Assembly (NCBI RefSeq): GCF_001667075.1
Contig: NZ_LZIL01000005.1
Location: forward strand, 91,283 to 155,282
DNA from: Mycobacterium sp. 852014-52450_SCH5900713
GTDB taxonomy: Bacteria; Actinomycetota; Actinomycetes; Mycobacteriales; Mycobacteriaceae
DNA: 64,000 nt
Direction of reading: 5' to 3'
Under the pieces are notes generated by a model. It had not been told where the DNA came from, did no database searches, and was given only the letters and a program-made list of their open reading frames with translations. The position numbers and the translations under genes are program-made. Below, one piece after another: positions 1 to 7,466 of this stretch (its first letter is position 1; the number at the start of each line of letters is the position of its first letter).

Positions 1-160
1 AAATCCAGCGATAGCCGCCCGCGTCCACTTCGGATTGATCAAGCTGAGACGGCCAGAAGTGGGCCAGCTCGCCGGTGAAGTAGCGCGTCCACCACTGCGA
101 GCGGTACTTCGCCCAATTGTCGTAGGGTCGTTCTTCTTCCGTCTCTGTCACGATCGTCAC
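1..160 (-). CDS. partial late-region phage protein, truncated by window edge
   Basis: An open frame begins at GTG (158-160, or the in-frame GTG at 149-151) and runs off the left edge. The visible ~53 residues are aromatic and Trp-rich (DNWAKYRSQWWTRYF near the N terminus) with no motif I recognise. It is the next gene downstream of the large terminase, where phages usually place the portal gene, but nothing in the visible residues proves that. Confidence 0.5.
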   Translation of the reverse strand, partial: MTIVTETEEERPYDNWAKYRSQWWTRYFTGELAHFWPSQLDQSEVDAGGYRWI

Positions 161-225
161 GGACCGGAGTATGCAGTAAGACACCGACACCGCGCGGCCT
201 TTCAGCCCAGGTCGCCAACGATCGG

Positions 226-1827
226 CTACCCGCTGATTCGCCGGCGCAGATAACCGCCGATCGGCGTGATGGCCGGGCGATCGGTGACTCGCCGCGCCAG
301 GCCCGACGCCGCCGCCTGCCGGCGATCGGCAAGGCGGCGCTCAGTCTCCAACGGCGACGCGAACGACCATTGCCGGCCAGCAGCGTGCACCAGCACGTCG
401 TGGGCCACGACCAGCGCCGCCAGCCCGTCAGGCTGGTGCTGCCCGGCCTGCCAGGTCACCGCGGCCTCTTCAAAGGCCGGGAAGTGGCCGGCCAGCCGAC
501 AAGTGCCGACTTCTAGCCCTTGCAGCAGCGCCGCCGACCGGGCCAGCGCATCACCGCCGCCACGACCGGACCCCTTCGGCGGCCAGCTCGTCACCTTCAC
601 CGGCCGCTCGATCCGGTACCGCTTCAAGGCGTCGTTGACCACGCGCGTGTAGGTCTCGCGGGCTGCGAAGCCCTCGACGGCGATCTCAGATGCGCCGACG
701 CCGGCGGCCAGCTCGACCGCAGCGCGCGCCCACTGATCAGACGTCATCGGTGCCGATTGGTCAGCGATCACGGCGATGACGCCCTCGGCCGTCATCGACG
801 CGGCCACCAAACCACAGCTATCACCGGAGCCGCTATCGCTGGGGTCGACGCCGACCACGGTCAGCAGCGGGCGCTGTGGGGCGGCCGGCAACCGCCAATC
901 GTCCAACCACTGCCGCTTGATCAAGCCACCTTCGGGTGCGGCTGGCACGCCCTCATAGAGGCTGTACCAGGTTCGTTGTCCCACACCGCGCCGCAGATCA
1001 TCGAACTGCTCGGCCGTGCGGCCGAGCGCCGAGGTCATCGCCACGCCAGGCGTTCGGCCGAGCGCGTCGGGAATGCCGGCCTCGGCGATCGCGGGAATGT
1101 TGATGTGCCGCCACCGATCCGGTTCTTCGGCCAACAGCACGCCGGCCAGATCCTCGGGATGCCAGCGGGTCATGATCAGCACGACGCTGGCGTTGGGGTG
1201 TAGTCGGGTGAGCAGCGTCGAGCGAAATTCATGGATCACGCGGCGGCGGTAGGCGGGTGAGTCGGCCTCCTGCGCGTTCTTCACCGGATCGTCCACGATC
1301 AACAGGTCGGCACCGAAGCCCGTGATACCGGACAGGATTCCGGCCGCGAGCAGACCGCCATCGTGTCCGTCGACTTTCCAACGGCCCACAGCCTGCTTGT
1401 CGGCGCGCAGCTGATAGCCCAACAGGTCGGCATGCTCGGTGATGCGGGCGCGGGCTTCACCGGAGTGTTCCTGCGCCAGTGCGTCGGCGTACGAGACCAG
1501 CACAACTTGATTGTTGGGGTCGGTCATCAGCGCGTAAGGCGGCCCGACCTGGCTGACCAGCGTCGACTTGCCTTCGCGGGGAGGGACGCTCACGATGAGC
1601 CGCCGCCCTGGCTCGCCGACCGCTTCGGCCAGCGCGTCGGAAATCAGCGCAATGGTCGGAGTGATCCGGTAGCCCGGCATGATCCGCGCCGCCAGTTCGG
1701 CCGGGGTCGCTGGTCGCCGACGCGCACGCACAGCCTGCCCGGCCCTGGCAGCGACCAGCGCGGCGACCCGATCAGCGTCGGCCGCCGGCGGTGTGGCCTT
1801 GGTCGTCTTGATCGCCTTCGCGGTCAC
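226..1827 (-). CDS. phage terminase large subunit
   Basis: This 533-residue protein is the DNA-packaging motor. The ATPase half has a Walker A (VPPREGKST, residues 81-89) and a Walker B (ADLLIVDDP, Asp179-Asp180). The C-terminal half has an RNase H-like nuclease strand (VVGVDPSDSG, Asp328, with a further Asp near 336). The length is normal for the family. The GTG start overlaps the stop of the upstream 109-residue gene by four bases, indicating translational coupling. It lies about 5.6 kb from the candidate small terminase, with the capsid-like gene in between, which is an unusual order for a tailed phage. Confidence 0.93.
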   Translation of the reverse strand: MTAKAIKTTKATPPAADADRVAALVAARAGQAVRARRRPATPAELAARIMPGYRITPTIALISDALAEAVGEPGRRLIVSVPPREGKSTLVSQVGPPYALMTDPNNQVVLVSYADALAQEHSGEARARITEHADLLGYQLRADKQAVGRWKVDGHDGGLLAAGILSGITGFGADLLIVDDPVKNAQEADSPAYRRRVIHEFRSTLLTRLHPNASVVLIMTRWHPEDLAGVLLAEEPDRWRHINIPAIAEAGIPDALGRTPGVAMTSALGRTAEQFDDLRRGVGQRTWYSLYEGVPAAPEGGLIKRQWLDDWRLPAAPQRPLLTVVGVDPSDSGSGDSCGLVAASMTAEGVIAVIADQSAPMTSDQWARAAVELAAGVGASEIAVEGFAARETYTRVVNDALKRYRIERPVKVTSWPPKGSGRGGGDALARSAALLQGLEVGTCRLAGHFPAFEEAAVTWQAGQHQPDGLAALVVAHDVLVHAAGRQWSFASPLETERRLADRRQAAASGLARRVTDRPAITPIGGYLRRRISG

Positions 1828-2153
1828 GGCACGACCGGCATCACGCGAGCGGTGCGCCCGCGCTTGGCCGCGATCATCGCGTCGATCGGGCTGCTGAGTT
1901 CAAGCAACAGATGCCGGCCAACTTTCACCGCATAGATGCGCTCGGCGTTCCACAGCCGCACCAGTGCGCACTCTTGCTGCCACACGGTGCCCGGTATCCG
2001 CCGCTCGATCGTCGTCCAGCGCACCGACCGCTGCGCCCCGCCGGCATCGGCGAGCGCGGCCAGTATCGCGGTGTCAATCTCGTCGGCGGTGACCTTGGCG
2101 GTAGTGCTGGCGGCCGGTCTGGTGGCAATGGTCGCGGTGGTCGCGGCAGTCAT
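1824..2153 (-). CDS. hypothetical phage protein upstream of terminase
   Basis: A 109-residue protein with an Ala/Thr-rich N terminus and a compact C-terminal part (about residues 35-95: TTIERRIPGTVWQQE, RHLLLEL) that could be a small winged-helix fold. No family is recognised. The ATG follows a purine-rich AGAGAGG, and its stop overlaps the terminase start, so the two are co-translated. Confidence 0.6.
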   Translation of the reverse strand: MTAATTATIATRPAASTTAKVTADEIDTAILAALADAGGAQRSVRWTTIERRIPGTVWQQECALVRLWNAERIYAVKVGRHLLLELSSPIDAMIAAKRGRTARVMPVVP

Positions 2154-2226
2154 GTTGGGCCTCTCTCGATCATTCGGGGTGATGGGTCATGAGGCCGTCG
2201 TGGTTGTCGTAGTGGGGCTGGCCGGG

Positions 2227-2796
2227 TCAGCCGGTCGATGCGGTCGCAGCCGTCGAGCGCGTGACTTTCAGGTTTCCCGGCGCGGTGCCGCTGCGGATCA
2301 GCGACAAATGAAATCCGTTGTCCCGCTCGGGAATCTGCAGCGCCGCGCAGACGTCGCCGTGCCGCACGTCGCTGTTGCTCCACAGTTGAGCGGCGAGTTT
2401 GGCCACCGACGGCCAGCAGCGTTCCAGCAGCGGCACGACGCCGGCCCCGGTCACCGATCCGCCGGCGCGCGACAGCTCGCGATCGTCACAGCCGTTGTGC
2501 TCCAGCGCGGTGAAAAGTTCACGTTGGGTCGGTCGTCGCCCGGCGCGAAAGCGGGCCTCGGCCCACGGGCCGGCGTAGAGGATGGACGGCCAGCCGCCGC
2601 CGGGAACCTGGTCGTGGACGGCCTTGCCGAGCATGCCGAAGGCGCGGCCCTCGGAGATCACCGCCGCCCGAATACGGCCACCGAGCAGCGTCGCCGCGAT
2701 CGCATGGCCGGCCTCGTGGAACGCCAGCGCCGCGCGCTCACGCTCGGCGGCGGTGAGATCGGCCAGCGTGAGCCGGCGTTTCTTGGCCTTGGTCAT
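2227..2796 (-). CDS. M41/M50-like zinc metalloprotease domain protein
   Basis: A 189-residue protein with a classical zinc-protease helix FHEAGHAIAA (HEAGH at residues 27-31) followed by a glycine-rich segment and LYAGPWAEARF, which resembles the region holding the third metal ligand in FtsH-type (M41) peptidases. It has no AAA domain and no clear membrane helix, so it is a stand-alone protease-like domain. It sits in the late region between the capsid-like gene and the terminase, where a prohead maturation protease is usual, but classical prohead proteases are serine enzymes. A role in capsid maturation is therefore only a guess. Confidence 0.65.
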   Translation of the reverse strand: MTKAKKRRLTLADLTAAERERAALAFHEAGHAIAATLLGGRIRAAVISEGRAFGMLGKAVHDQVPGGGWPSILYAGPWAEARFRAGRRPTQRELFTALEHNGCDDRELSRAGGSVTGAGVVPLLERCWPSVAKLAAQLWSNSDVRHGDVCAALQIPERDNGFHLSLIRSGTAPGNLKVTRSTAATASTG

Positions 2797-2842
2797 GGTG
2801 TCGATGTCCCTTCACGTCGGCGAAATCGTGCTAGTCGGAGCC

Positions 2843-2962
2843 TCATGCCGTCACGATCGGCGTCCGAAGCTCACTGCGGCACATAGCGCAGGCCAGCGGC
2901 TTCGACGCCGATCTTGGCGTCCTCGTCAAGGCGGTCGTGCCGTCGTCATCGCTGCTGCTCAT
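2843..2962 (-). CDS. possible small protein (39 aa) after the capsid-like gene
   Basis: A short frame begins 25 bases after the stop of the capsid-like gene and encodes 39 residues with an acidic start (MSSSDDDG) and a CAMC pair followed by CRSEL-type residues (C25, C28). It fills most of an otherwise empty gap between two late genes. The ribosome-binding site is weak, and an overlapping frame is also open for a few codons, so it remains tentative. Confidence 0.3.
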   Translation of the reverse strand: MSSSDDDGTTALTRTPRSASKPLACAMCRSELRTPIVTA

Positions 2963-2987
2963 CCGTTCTGATCAGGGGGCCGGGCGG

Positions 2988-4073
2988 TCAGGGGGCCGTG
3001 GTCACGGTCACCGCGCCGATGACCTCTTCGTAGGCCAGCGCCACGCTGCGCTCGGCAATCGCGATGAACTCATTCGTCTGGTAGTGCGCGGTGGTGCGCA
3101 GCGCCGGCTCATCACGCCAGCCGTAGACCGGCGCGCTGGTCGCGACCAGCGTGGTTCCCAGCCCGTCGACATACCCGCCGCCGAATGCCAGGCTGTGCCC
3201 GAGCTGCGTTTTGATCGCCGAACCGCTGCGCTGCCACAGCCCACCCGGCCCGCCTTGCGCGACACCGATTGAGGCCCATTGCGCGCCGGCGTGGATGATG
3301 CCCAGCGTGTTGGTCTCGGCCAGCAGACCCTCTAGGTAGCTGATCGCCGAGGGCAACGTGGTGCGCTCGACGGTGACGCCGGCGCTGTCGGCGAGCAGCC
3401 GAATCGACAGATCACGCTCGACGGCGACCTGTTCGAGTAGCCGGAGATTCTGCTGCGCCCGCGTAATCGCCTCGGACTGGCCGTATTCGGTCATGTCACA
3501 GGTGCCCGACGCCCACACGGTGACCGGCGGGAACGGATCGGTGTCGGGTGGGCGATCGCCCTCTTTGCGCACCGGCTGCGTCTTCGCGCCGGCGGCCGGC
3601 CCGGTCAGCGCCGAGCCATCGACCGAGGACCGCTGCCGGCTGGTGTGGCTGACCAGGTAGACACCGGGGCTCGGCGAGCTGACGTGCGCGCCGCCCGGCT
3701 CGACGTTGGGAAGGCCGTCGATCGCTGCCTGTAGGTCGGCCACGGGCACGTTGAACGCCAGCCCGGTCGCGGTCTGGCCGCCCCAGGTGTAATCCCAGGT
3801 GCCGCCGGTACCGCTGACGGTGATCCGTTCGACTTCACCGCACCACGGGGCATCCCAGACACCAAAAGCGCCGGCACCGCCGTAGTTGTAATGGCGCACC
3901 CAGACGCCTTCGCCGAGAAACCGCGAGGGCTGATCAATCGGGACGTCGGTCCAATCGACCAGCGGGTACAGCCCGATCGAGGCCGGGTTGACCAGCGGAG
4001 CCATGAACGGAATCGCGGGCAGCACTCCCGGCGGCGCGGCCTCGCGCGTGGTCGGCATAGTCGGCGCGGTCAT
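2988..4073 (-). CDS. putative phage capsid/virion structural protein with inserted beta-rich domain
   Basis: A 361-residue protein. Roughly residues 80-160 (VERITVSGTGG ... ATGLAFNV ... LQAAIDGLPNV ... GVYLVSHTS) match the repeat pattern of a beta-sandwich decoration domain seen in many phage structural proteins (strands, G-Q-T, then a LQAAI-LPNV helix). The flanking sequence (GLYPLVDWTDVP, then a C-terminal IAIAERSVALAYEEV) looks like a coat protein core interrupted by that domain. The position in the late operon, between unknown head genes and the terminase, fits a major capsid protein. No HK97-type prohead signature is visible, so the call rests on context and the inserted domain. The start overlaps the preceding gene as ATGA. 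Confidence 0.5.
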   Translation of the reverse strand: MTAPTMPTTREAAPPGVLPAIPFMAPLVNPASIGLYPLVDWTDVPIDQPSRFLGEGVWVRHYNYGGAGAFGVWDAPWCGEVERITVSGTGGTWDYTWGGQTATGLAFNVPVADLQAAIDGLPNVEPGGAHVSSPSPGVYLVSHTSRQRSSVDGSALTGPAAGAKTQPVRKEGDRPPDTDPFPPVTVWASGTCDMTEYGQSEAITRAQQNLRLLEQVAVERDLSIRLLADSAGVTVERTTLPSAISYLEGLLAETNTLGIIHAGAQWASIGVAQGGPGGLWQRSGSAIKTQLGHSLAFGGGYVDGLGTTLVATSAPVYGWRDEPALRTTAHYQTNEFIAIAERSVALAYEEVIGAVTVTTAP

Positions 4074-4729
4074 AGTTCAACTCCCATCGCGGCCAGCTCG
4101 GCGCGGGCCTGTTCGGTGCGGGCGGTCTCGGTCAGCCGGGCTGGTGCCGGCGGGGCCGACTCGACCCAATCGAGGCGGCGTTCCAGTGCTAGGGCGGCCC
4201 GGTCAATCGTGTTGCGCAGCAGCTCGTTTAACCGCTCTGAGCGTGAGGGCAGGCCGCGCAGCGCCTCATGGTCCGGCGGCCATGCCCGGCTCAGCAGCTC
4301 GGCCAGCGGCTCAGTAGAGGGGGCGGCCATCGACACCAGCGCCGCCGCCCACGTGCCCGAAGTCAGCGCGTCGTCGGTGATCTCCGGCAGCGCCGGCCGC
4401 TGAGCCAGGTCGCACAGCGTCCGCACCGCTTTGCGTCGGCTGCTGGGCTCGCCGGCCAGGTGCTTCGTCTTCGCGAGGGCGTCGGTCTCGGCCAACCAGC
4501 CGACCACGGCCGACACCAGCTCATGCACCGCGTCGGCCAGCTCGATCACAGGAGGCCGGAAAGCAAGGGGCTGCGCGGCGTCGGCGACGCGGGCGGCCAA
4601 CGGATCCGCGATCGCGGCGACCTCGGCGGCCAGGTCGAAATCGCCGTCATAAGCCAGGGGCATGCTCGCGCGCCGGCGGCGACGCTGTTCGATCTGGTCG
4701 ACCGGGCGGGAATGCTTGTGGTCACGCAT
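4070..4729 (-). CDS. hypothetical phage late protein, helical
   Basis: This protein of about 219 residues is Ala/Leu/Glu-rich and predicted mostly helical (FDLAAEVAAIADPL, ELADAVHELVSAVVGWL, RLNELLRNTIDRAALALERRL). I chose the ATG at 4727-4729 rather than the upstream ATG at 4747 because it has AAAGGACGG at good spacing. The stop overlaps the capsid-like start. A scaffold or head-assembly protein would fit helical composition and position, but no motif proves it. Confidence 0.6.
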   Translation of the reverse strand: MRDHKHSRPVDQIEQRRRRRASMPLAYDGDFDLAAEVAAIADPLAARVADAAQPLAFRPPVIELADAVHELVSAVVGWLAETDALAKTKHLAGEPSSRRKAVRTLCDLAQRPALPEITDDALTSGTWAAALVSMAAPSTEPLAELLSRAWPPDHEALRGLPSRSERLNELLRNTIDRAALALERRLDWVESAPPAPARLTETARTEQARAELAAMGVEL

Positions 4730-4967
4730 CGGGTGCCGTCCTTTCATCCGCGCTTGGAGGGTTTGGGAGGGGCCAGCTTCGCCGGCCGCTTGATCGGCTG
4801 CGGTGTCGCCGGCACACCGCCCTTTTGCGGCCGAACCGGCTGCCGCCGAGGGGTTGCGCCGCAGCGGCGACCGAGGGAGGGGCCGCGATCGCCCAAGCGC
4901 CGCCGCCGGCCACCGCGCCCACCAAAAGCGGGGCCATGTAAGCCGTTTGCAGAACGGGGATCATCAC
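4722..4967 (-). CDS. small membrane protein, phage-encoded
   Basis: An 81-residue protein. An AGGAGG lies exactly six bases before the GTG at 4965-4967 (an ATG follows immediately), which decides the start against the longer frame opening at 5126. Residues 2-35 are hydrophobic (AYMAPLLVGAVAGGGAWAIA), giving one or two membrane passes. The C-terminal half is strongly basic (RFGRKRAVCRRHRSRSSGRR). This could be a holin-like or membrane-targeting protein, but the family is unrecognised. Confidence 0.5.
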   Translation of the reverse strand: MMIPVLQTAYMAPLLVGAVAGGGAWAIAAPPSVAAAAQPLGGSRFGRKRAVCRRHRSRSSGRRSWPLPNPPSADERTAPDA

Positions 4968-5017
4968 GTCACGCCTCCTGGCCGAGGGGTTGCGCCGCAG
5001 CGGCGGCCGAGGGAGGG
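4845..5017. repeat. 37-bp direct repeat pair
   Basis: Bases 4845-4881 and 4981-5017 are the same 37-bp segment (beginning GCCGAGGGGTTGCGCC) with one mismatch, 136 bp apart. The second copy lies just upstream of the small membrane-protein start, and the first lies inside that gene. No inverted ends or transposase are present. Confidence 0.75.
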
Positions 5018-5122
5018 CCGGCGAGCGAGGGGCTGCCCCGCTACGCCGCTGGCGCAGGGGTTTAAGCGCAGGGGACAGCCTCATACGGTCCCCTGCGCGG
5101 TCTGTGGCTTGCTGCGCGACGA

Positions 5123-5383
5123 TCACGACGCCGCCTCCCGGTCGGCCAGCATCTGATCAACCACGGCATCGACGTGCTCGACCGTCATGCCGAACTCACG
5201 AACCAGGAACATGCGCAACCGCCAAAAGCTCAGTGCGGCGTTGCATTCCTCGACACGCGGCCCGTCGGTCTCGCCACGGCTGGCCAGCACGCCCTTGCGG
5301 GCACGCCACGATTCCATCGGTCGGCTGCGCGGGTCAACGGTCAGTGAAGCGATTGAGCTAGTCACGCCTTGAGCATGCACCAA
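5123..5383 (-). CDS. hypothetical phage protein
   Basis: An 86-residue protein without a recognised family. Its C-terminal half is helical (EECNAALSFWRLRMFLVREFGM, VDAVVDQMLADREA). The start is uncertain: TTG at 5383, GTG at 5380 or GTG at 5365 are all possible. It ends next to the frame leading into the small membrane protein. Upstream (5451-5460) is the 10-bp palindrome TAACTAGTTA in an A+T-richer gap, a possible promoter/operator for the late genes. Confidence 0.5.
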   Translation of the reverse strand: MVHAQGVTSSIASLTVDPRSRPMESWRARKGVLASRGETDGPRVEECNAALSFWRLRMFLVREFGMTVEHVDAVVDQMLADREAAS

Positions 5384-5505
5384 CGGCGTGCACTCGCTCG
5401 GTACGTGAGCGCGGCCGGTGAGTCGACAATGCCTAGCGGGGTCGGTGGTTTAACTAGTTACTTGCCAACGCTTTTCGGCCAGGTCAGCTGCGCCCGTACG
5501 CCGTG

Positions 5506-5886
5506 CTAAATCAATTCCAGGACCCCGCCGGAAACGAGGTGTTCGTAGAGACCGAACCAGCCAGACTGGCCGTTATCAAACTCCACTTTCGCATCGGTGT
5601 CGGTGACTTCTGAAACGACGCCTTCCCAGCCCGACCGATTACGCACACGGTCGCCAACCTTGAGCCCCATGTCGAAGCCTTCCATCGTGATCTCGAAACC
5701 TTCTGCCCTGCCGTTCTCCACCCGCTGCTGCCAGGCAGTCCGTCGGCCGGAGGGAGCACTCGGATCATGAATCGAGATGAAGTAGACGCCGATTGACAGG
5801 AGGTGGAGCTGCGGGTCGCCCGTGAACGTCTGGACCATCCCGCCCGACTTGACGGTGATCGACTTCCGCTCAACAGGTTTAACCAT
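5506..5886 (-). CDS. hypothetical protein with KOW/SH3-like C-terminal module
   Basis: A 126-residue protein. The last ~50 residues (GLKVGDRVRNRSGWEGVVSE, KVEFDNGQSGWFGLYEHL) form the pattern of a small KOW/SH3-like beta barrel. The N-terminal part (TGDPQLHLLSIGVYFISIHD) is beta-rich. It starts 36 bases after the serine recombinase stop. A competing frame of similar length on the same strand lacks these patterns and is Ser/Arg-biased, so it is a shadow. Confidence 0.6.
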   Translation of the reverse strand: MVKPVERKSITVKSGGMVQTFTGDPQLHLLSIGVYFISIHDPSAPSGRRTAWQQRVENGRAEGFEITMEGFDMGLKVGDRVRNRSGWEGVVSEVTDTDAKVEFDNGQSGWFGLYEHLVSGGVLELI

Positions 5887-5922
5887 GCAGTCAAAGCTAC
5901 GCCGATCTTGCGTCGGGCTCAG

Positions 5923-6525
5923 TCAGCTCGCCAGCGCGCGGTACAGCGTTGCGCGGCTGACGCCCAACGTCTCGGCGATCACCGGCACCGGCTCACCGCT
6001 GGCACGCAGCGCCTCGGCCTGTCTGATCTGAGCGGCAGTGAGCTTCGACGGCCGGCCGATGGGCATGTCGCGGGCCTTGCGCGCGGCGCGCGACGCTGCC
6101 CGGCGCTCACGTCCCAGCTCAAGCTCAAGCTCAGCCAGAGACGCGAGCACGCCGGCGACCATGCGGCCGGTCGCGTTTGACGTGTCGATGCCCTCGCGCA
6201 GTGACCGGAGGATGATCTGGCGCTCGCCAAGCTCGCGGATCGTGGTCATGACCTCGGCGGCGTTGCGGCCGAGCCGGTCGATACCGACGACCACGATGGT
6301 GTCGCCTGGCCGCGCGTAGTCGAGCACCGCAGCCAGACCGGGCCGCTGCTCGCGGGTCGACGTGCCGGTCAGCTTGTCGGAATAAATGCGTTGGGGGTCG
6401 ACCTCGGCGGCGGTGAGCGCGTCGGCCTGCGCGTCGAGCGATTGGTGGCCGGTGCTGACACGGGCGTAGCCGAGCAGTGCGCCGGTCGGCGCGGGAGTGG
6501 ATGCGGTGATGGCGGCGGCGGTCAT
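5923..6525 (-). CDS. serine recombinase (resolvase/invertase family)
   Basis: A 200-residue small serine recombinase. The catalytic block is GYARVSTGHQSLDAQ (nucleophile Ser at about residue 24), followed by TREQRPGL and VVGIDRLGRNAAE with the conserved arginines, the E-helix region LASLAELELELGRER, and a C-terminal helix-turn-helix (AEALRASGEPVPVIAETLGV then SRATLYRAL). The length is normal for Tn3-type resolvases and Hin/Gin invertases. A perfect 10-bp inverted repeat lies 13 bases upstream of its start and may be its binding or crossover site. A second recombinase besides the integrase suggests resolution or DNA inversion in the element. Confidence 0.92.
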   Translation of the reverse strand: MTAAAITASTPAPTGALLGYARVSTGHQSLDAQADALTAAEVDPQRIYSDKLTGTSTREQRPGLAAVLDYARPGDTIVVVGIDRLGRNAAEVMTTIRELGERQIILRSLREGIDTSNATGRMVAGVLASLAELELELGRERRAASRAARKARDMPIGRPSKLTAAQIRQAEALRASGEPVPVIAETLGVSRATLYRALAS

Positions 6526-6537
6526 GCCGCAAGCCTA

Positions 6538-6585
6538 TCTCAAAAGTCTGTATGCCGCTATTTCGATACGCGACAACTTTTGAGA
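6538..6585. promoter_or_regulatory. inverted repeat upstream of the serine recombinase
   Basis: Perfect 10-bp arms TCTCAAAAGT (6538-6547) and ACTTTTGAGA (6576-6585) are separated by 28 bp in an A+T-rich gap. Each arm is the size of a recombinase or repressor half-site. A looser pair (GTCTTA ... TGAGAC, about 6632-6656) lies just beyond. The arrangement fits a resolvase site or operator for the recombinase gene. Confidence 0.5.
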
Positions 6586-6735
6586 TTCACGACCTCGGTA
6601 TTGCTGTGCTGTCGGGTACGTCGCTCACTCCGTCTTAAAACTAAAGATTTGAGACGAGTAGCAATGGTAAACCGCTTACAACTTTCTGCGTAGCTGCGAT
6701 GATTGCCTGCATCGGCTCTTCAGGAGGGGAAAGTC

Positions 6736-6852
6736 ATGGGATCCAGGCAACTAACTTGCACCAGGTGCGGCGCACACCACACAGGTACGTGGAGCGCGAC
6801 GCTTTGTCCCGACTGCGCGAAGAAATCAGGACAGTCCAAACCCGACAACTAA
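6736..6852 (+). CDS. small zinc-ribbon protein (38 aa) transcribed against the late genes
   Basis: The plus strand carries a strong AGGAGGGG five to nine bases before ATG 6736, followed by 38 codons. The peptide has two Cys pairs, CTRC (residues 8-11) and CPDC (24-27), spaced as in a minimal zinc ribbon. It sits in a 400-bp A+T-richer gap where the neighbouring minus-strand genes leave no coding sequence, and it is antiparallel to both. A DNA- or protein-binding regulatory peptide is plausible. Confidence 0.6.
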   Translation: MGSRQLTCTRCGAHHTGTWSATLCPDCAKKSGQSKPDN

Positions 6853-6920
6853 GCACGACCTGGGACGCCTTCGACGAGTCGCTGTATGACCGCCGACGCC
6901 AAGACGACACGGCAATGCCT

Positions 6921-7466
6921 TCAGCATTCGCGCAGGCCGTTGTCGGTCGGCAGCTCACGGCCGCGCGCGATGATGTGCCGGCGGGGGATGCGGCGGCCAT
7001 CAGGCAGCTCGACCATTGGCGATGCGTTGGTGTCGGCGGCCGGCGGATCGGCTACCGGGCCGGTCTCCGCGCCAGGTGGCGTCACGACACCGACGACAGC
7101 GGTGCTGAGATCGCTTTCCGCTAGGTCGATTTCGGGGCTGCGCGGCCTACTCGCGGCCGAAGTGCCGGCCGGCGGGTCAATGGGTGGCTGCGGGCTGCTG
7201 ATCGGCTCTTCGGCCCGTGAACTTGCAACGGCCAACCACTCGCTCAGCTCATCGGCCGACAGGCCACCGACGGCGAGCACCTGGCGTGCGACGTCGATGT
7301 GCAACGGCCACAGCGGATCATCGTCGCCGACAACAGTGCCGAACAGTGCCTTGCACTCGTCGGCAACGGCCTGGTTTAACTGCGTTGGGTCAAGCCGACT
7401 TTCGGCCACGTCCTCGGCCACTGACATCGCGGCGTCGATGACATCGCGTTTGGTTAGTGCGCTCAC
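6921..7466 (-). CDS. hypothetical phage protein
   Basis: A 181-residue protein. The N-terminal ~85 residues are helical (TKRDVIDAAMSVAEDVAE, LNQAVADECKALFG, PLHIDVARQVLAVGGL). The rest is Pro/Ala/Asp-rich and probably disordered. No family is recognised. The GTG start overlaps the stop of the small-terminase-like gene, so the two are coupled. Confidence 0.6.
   Translation of the reverse strand: MSALTKRDVIDAAMSVAEDVAESRLDPTQLNQAVADECKALFGTVVGDDDPLWPLHIDVARQVLAVGGLSADELSEWLAVASSRAEEPISSPQPPIDPPAGTSAASRPRSPEIDLAESDLSTAVVGVVTPPGAETGPVADPPAADTNASPMVELPDGRRIPRRHIIARGRELPTDNGLREC

Noticed and set aside
4968..5126. N-terminal extension of the small membrane protein to GTG 5126
   Set aside because: The perfect AGGAGG at 4974-4979 points to the internal start, and the extension is Arg/Pro-rich and contains the 37-bp repeat.
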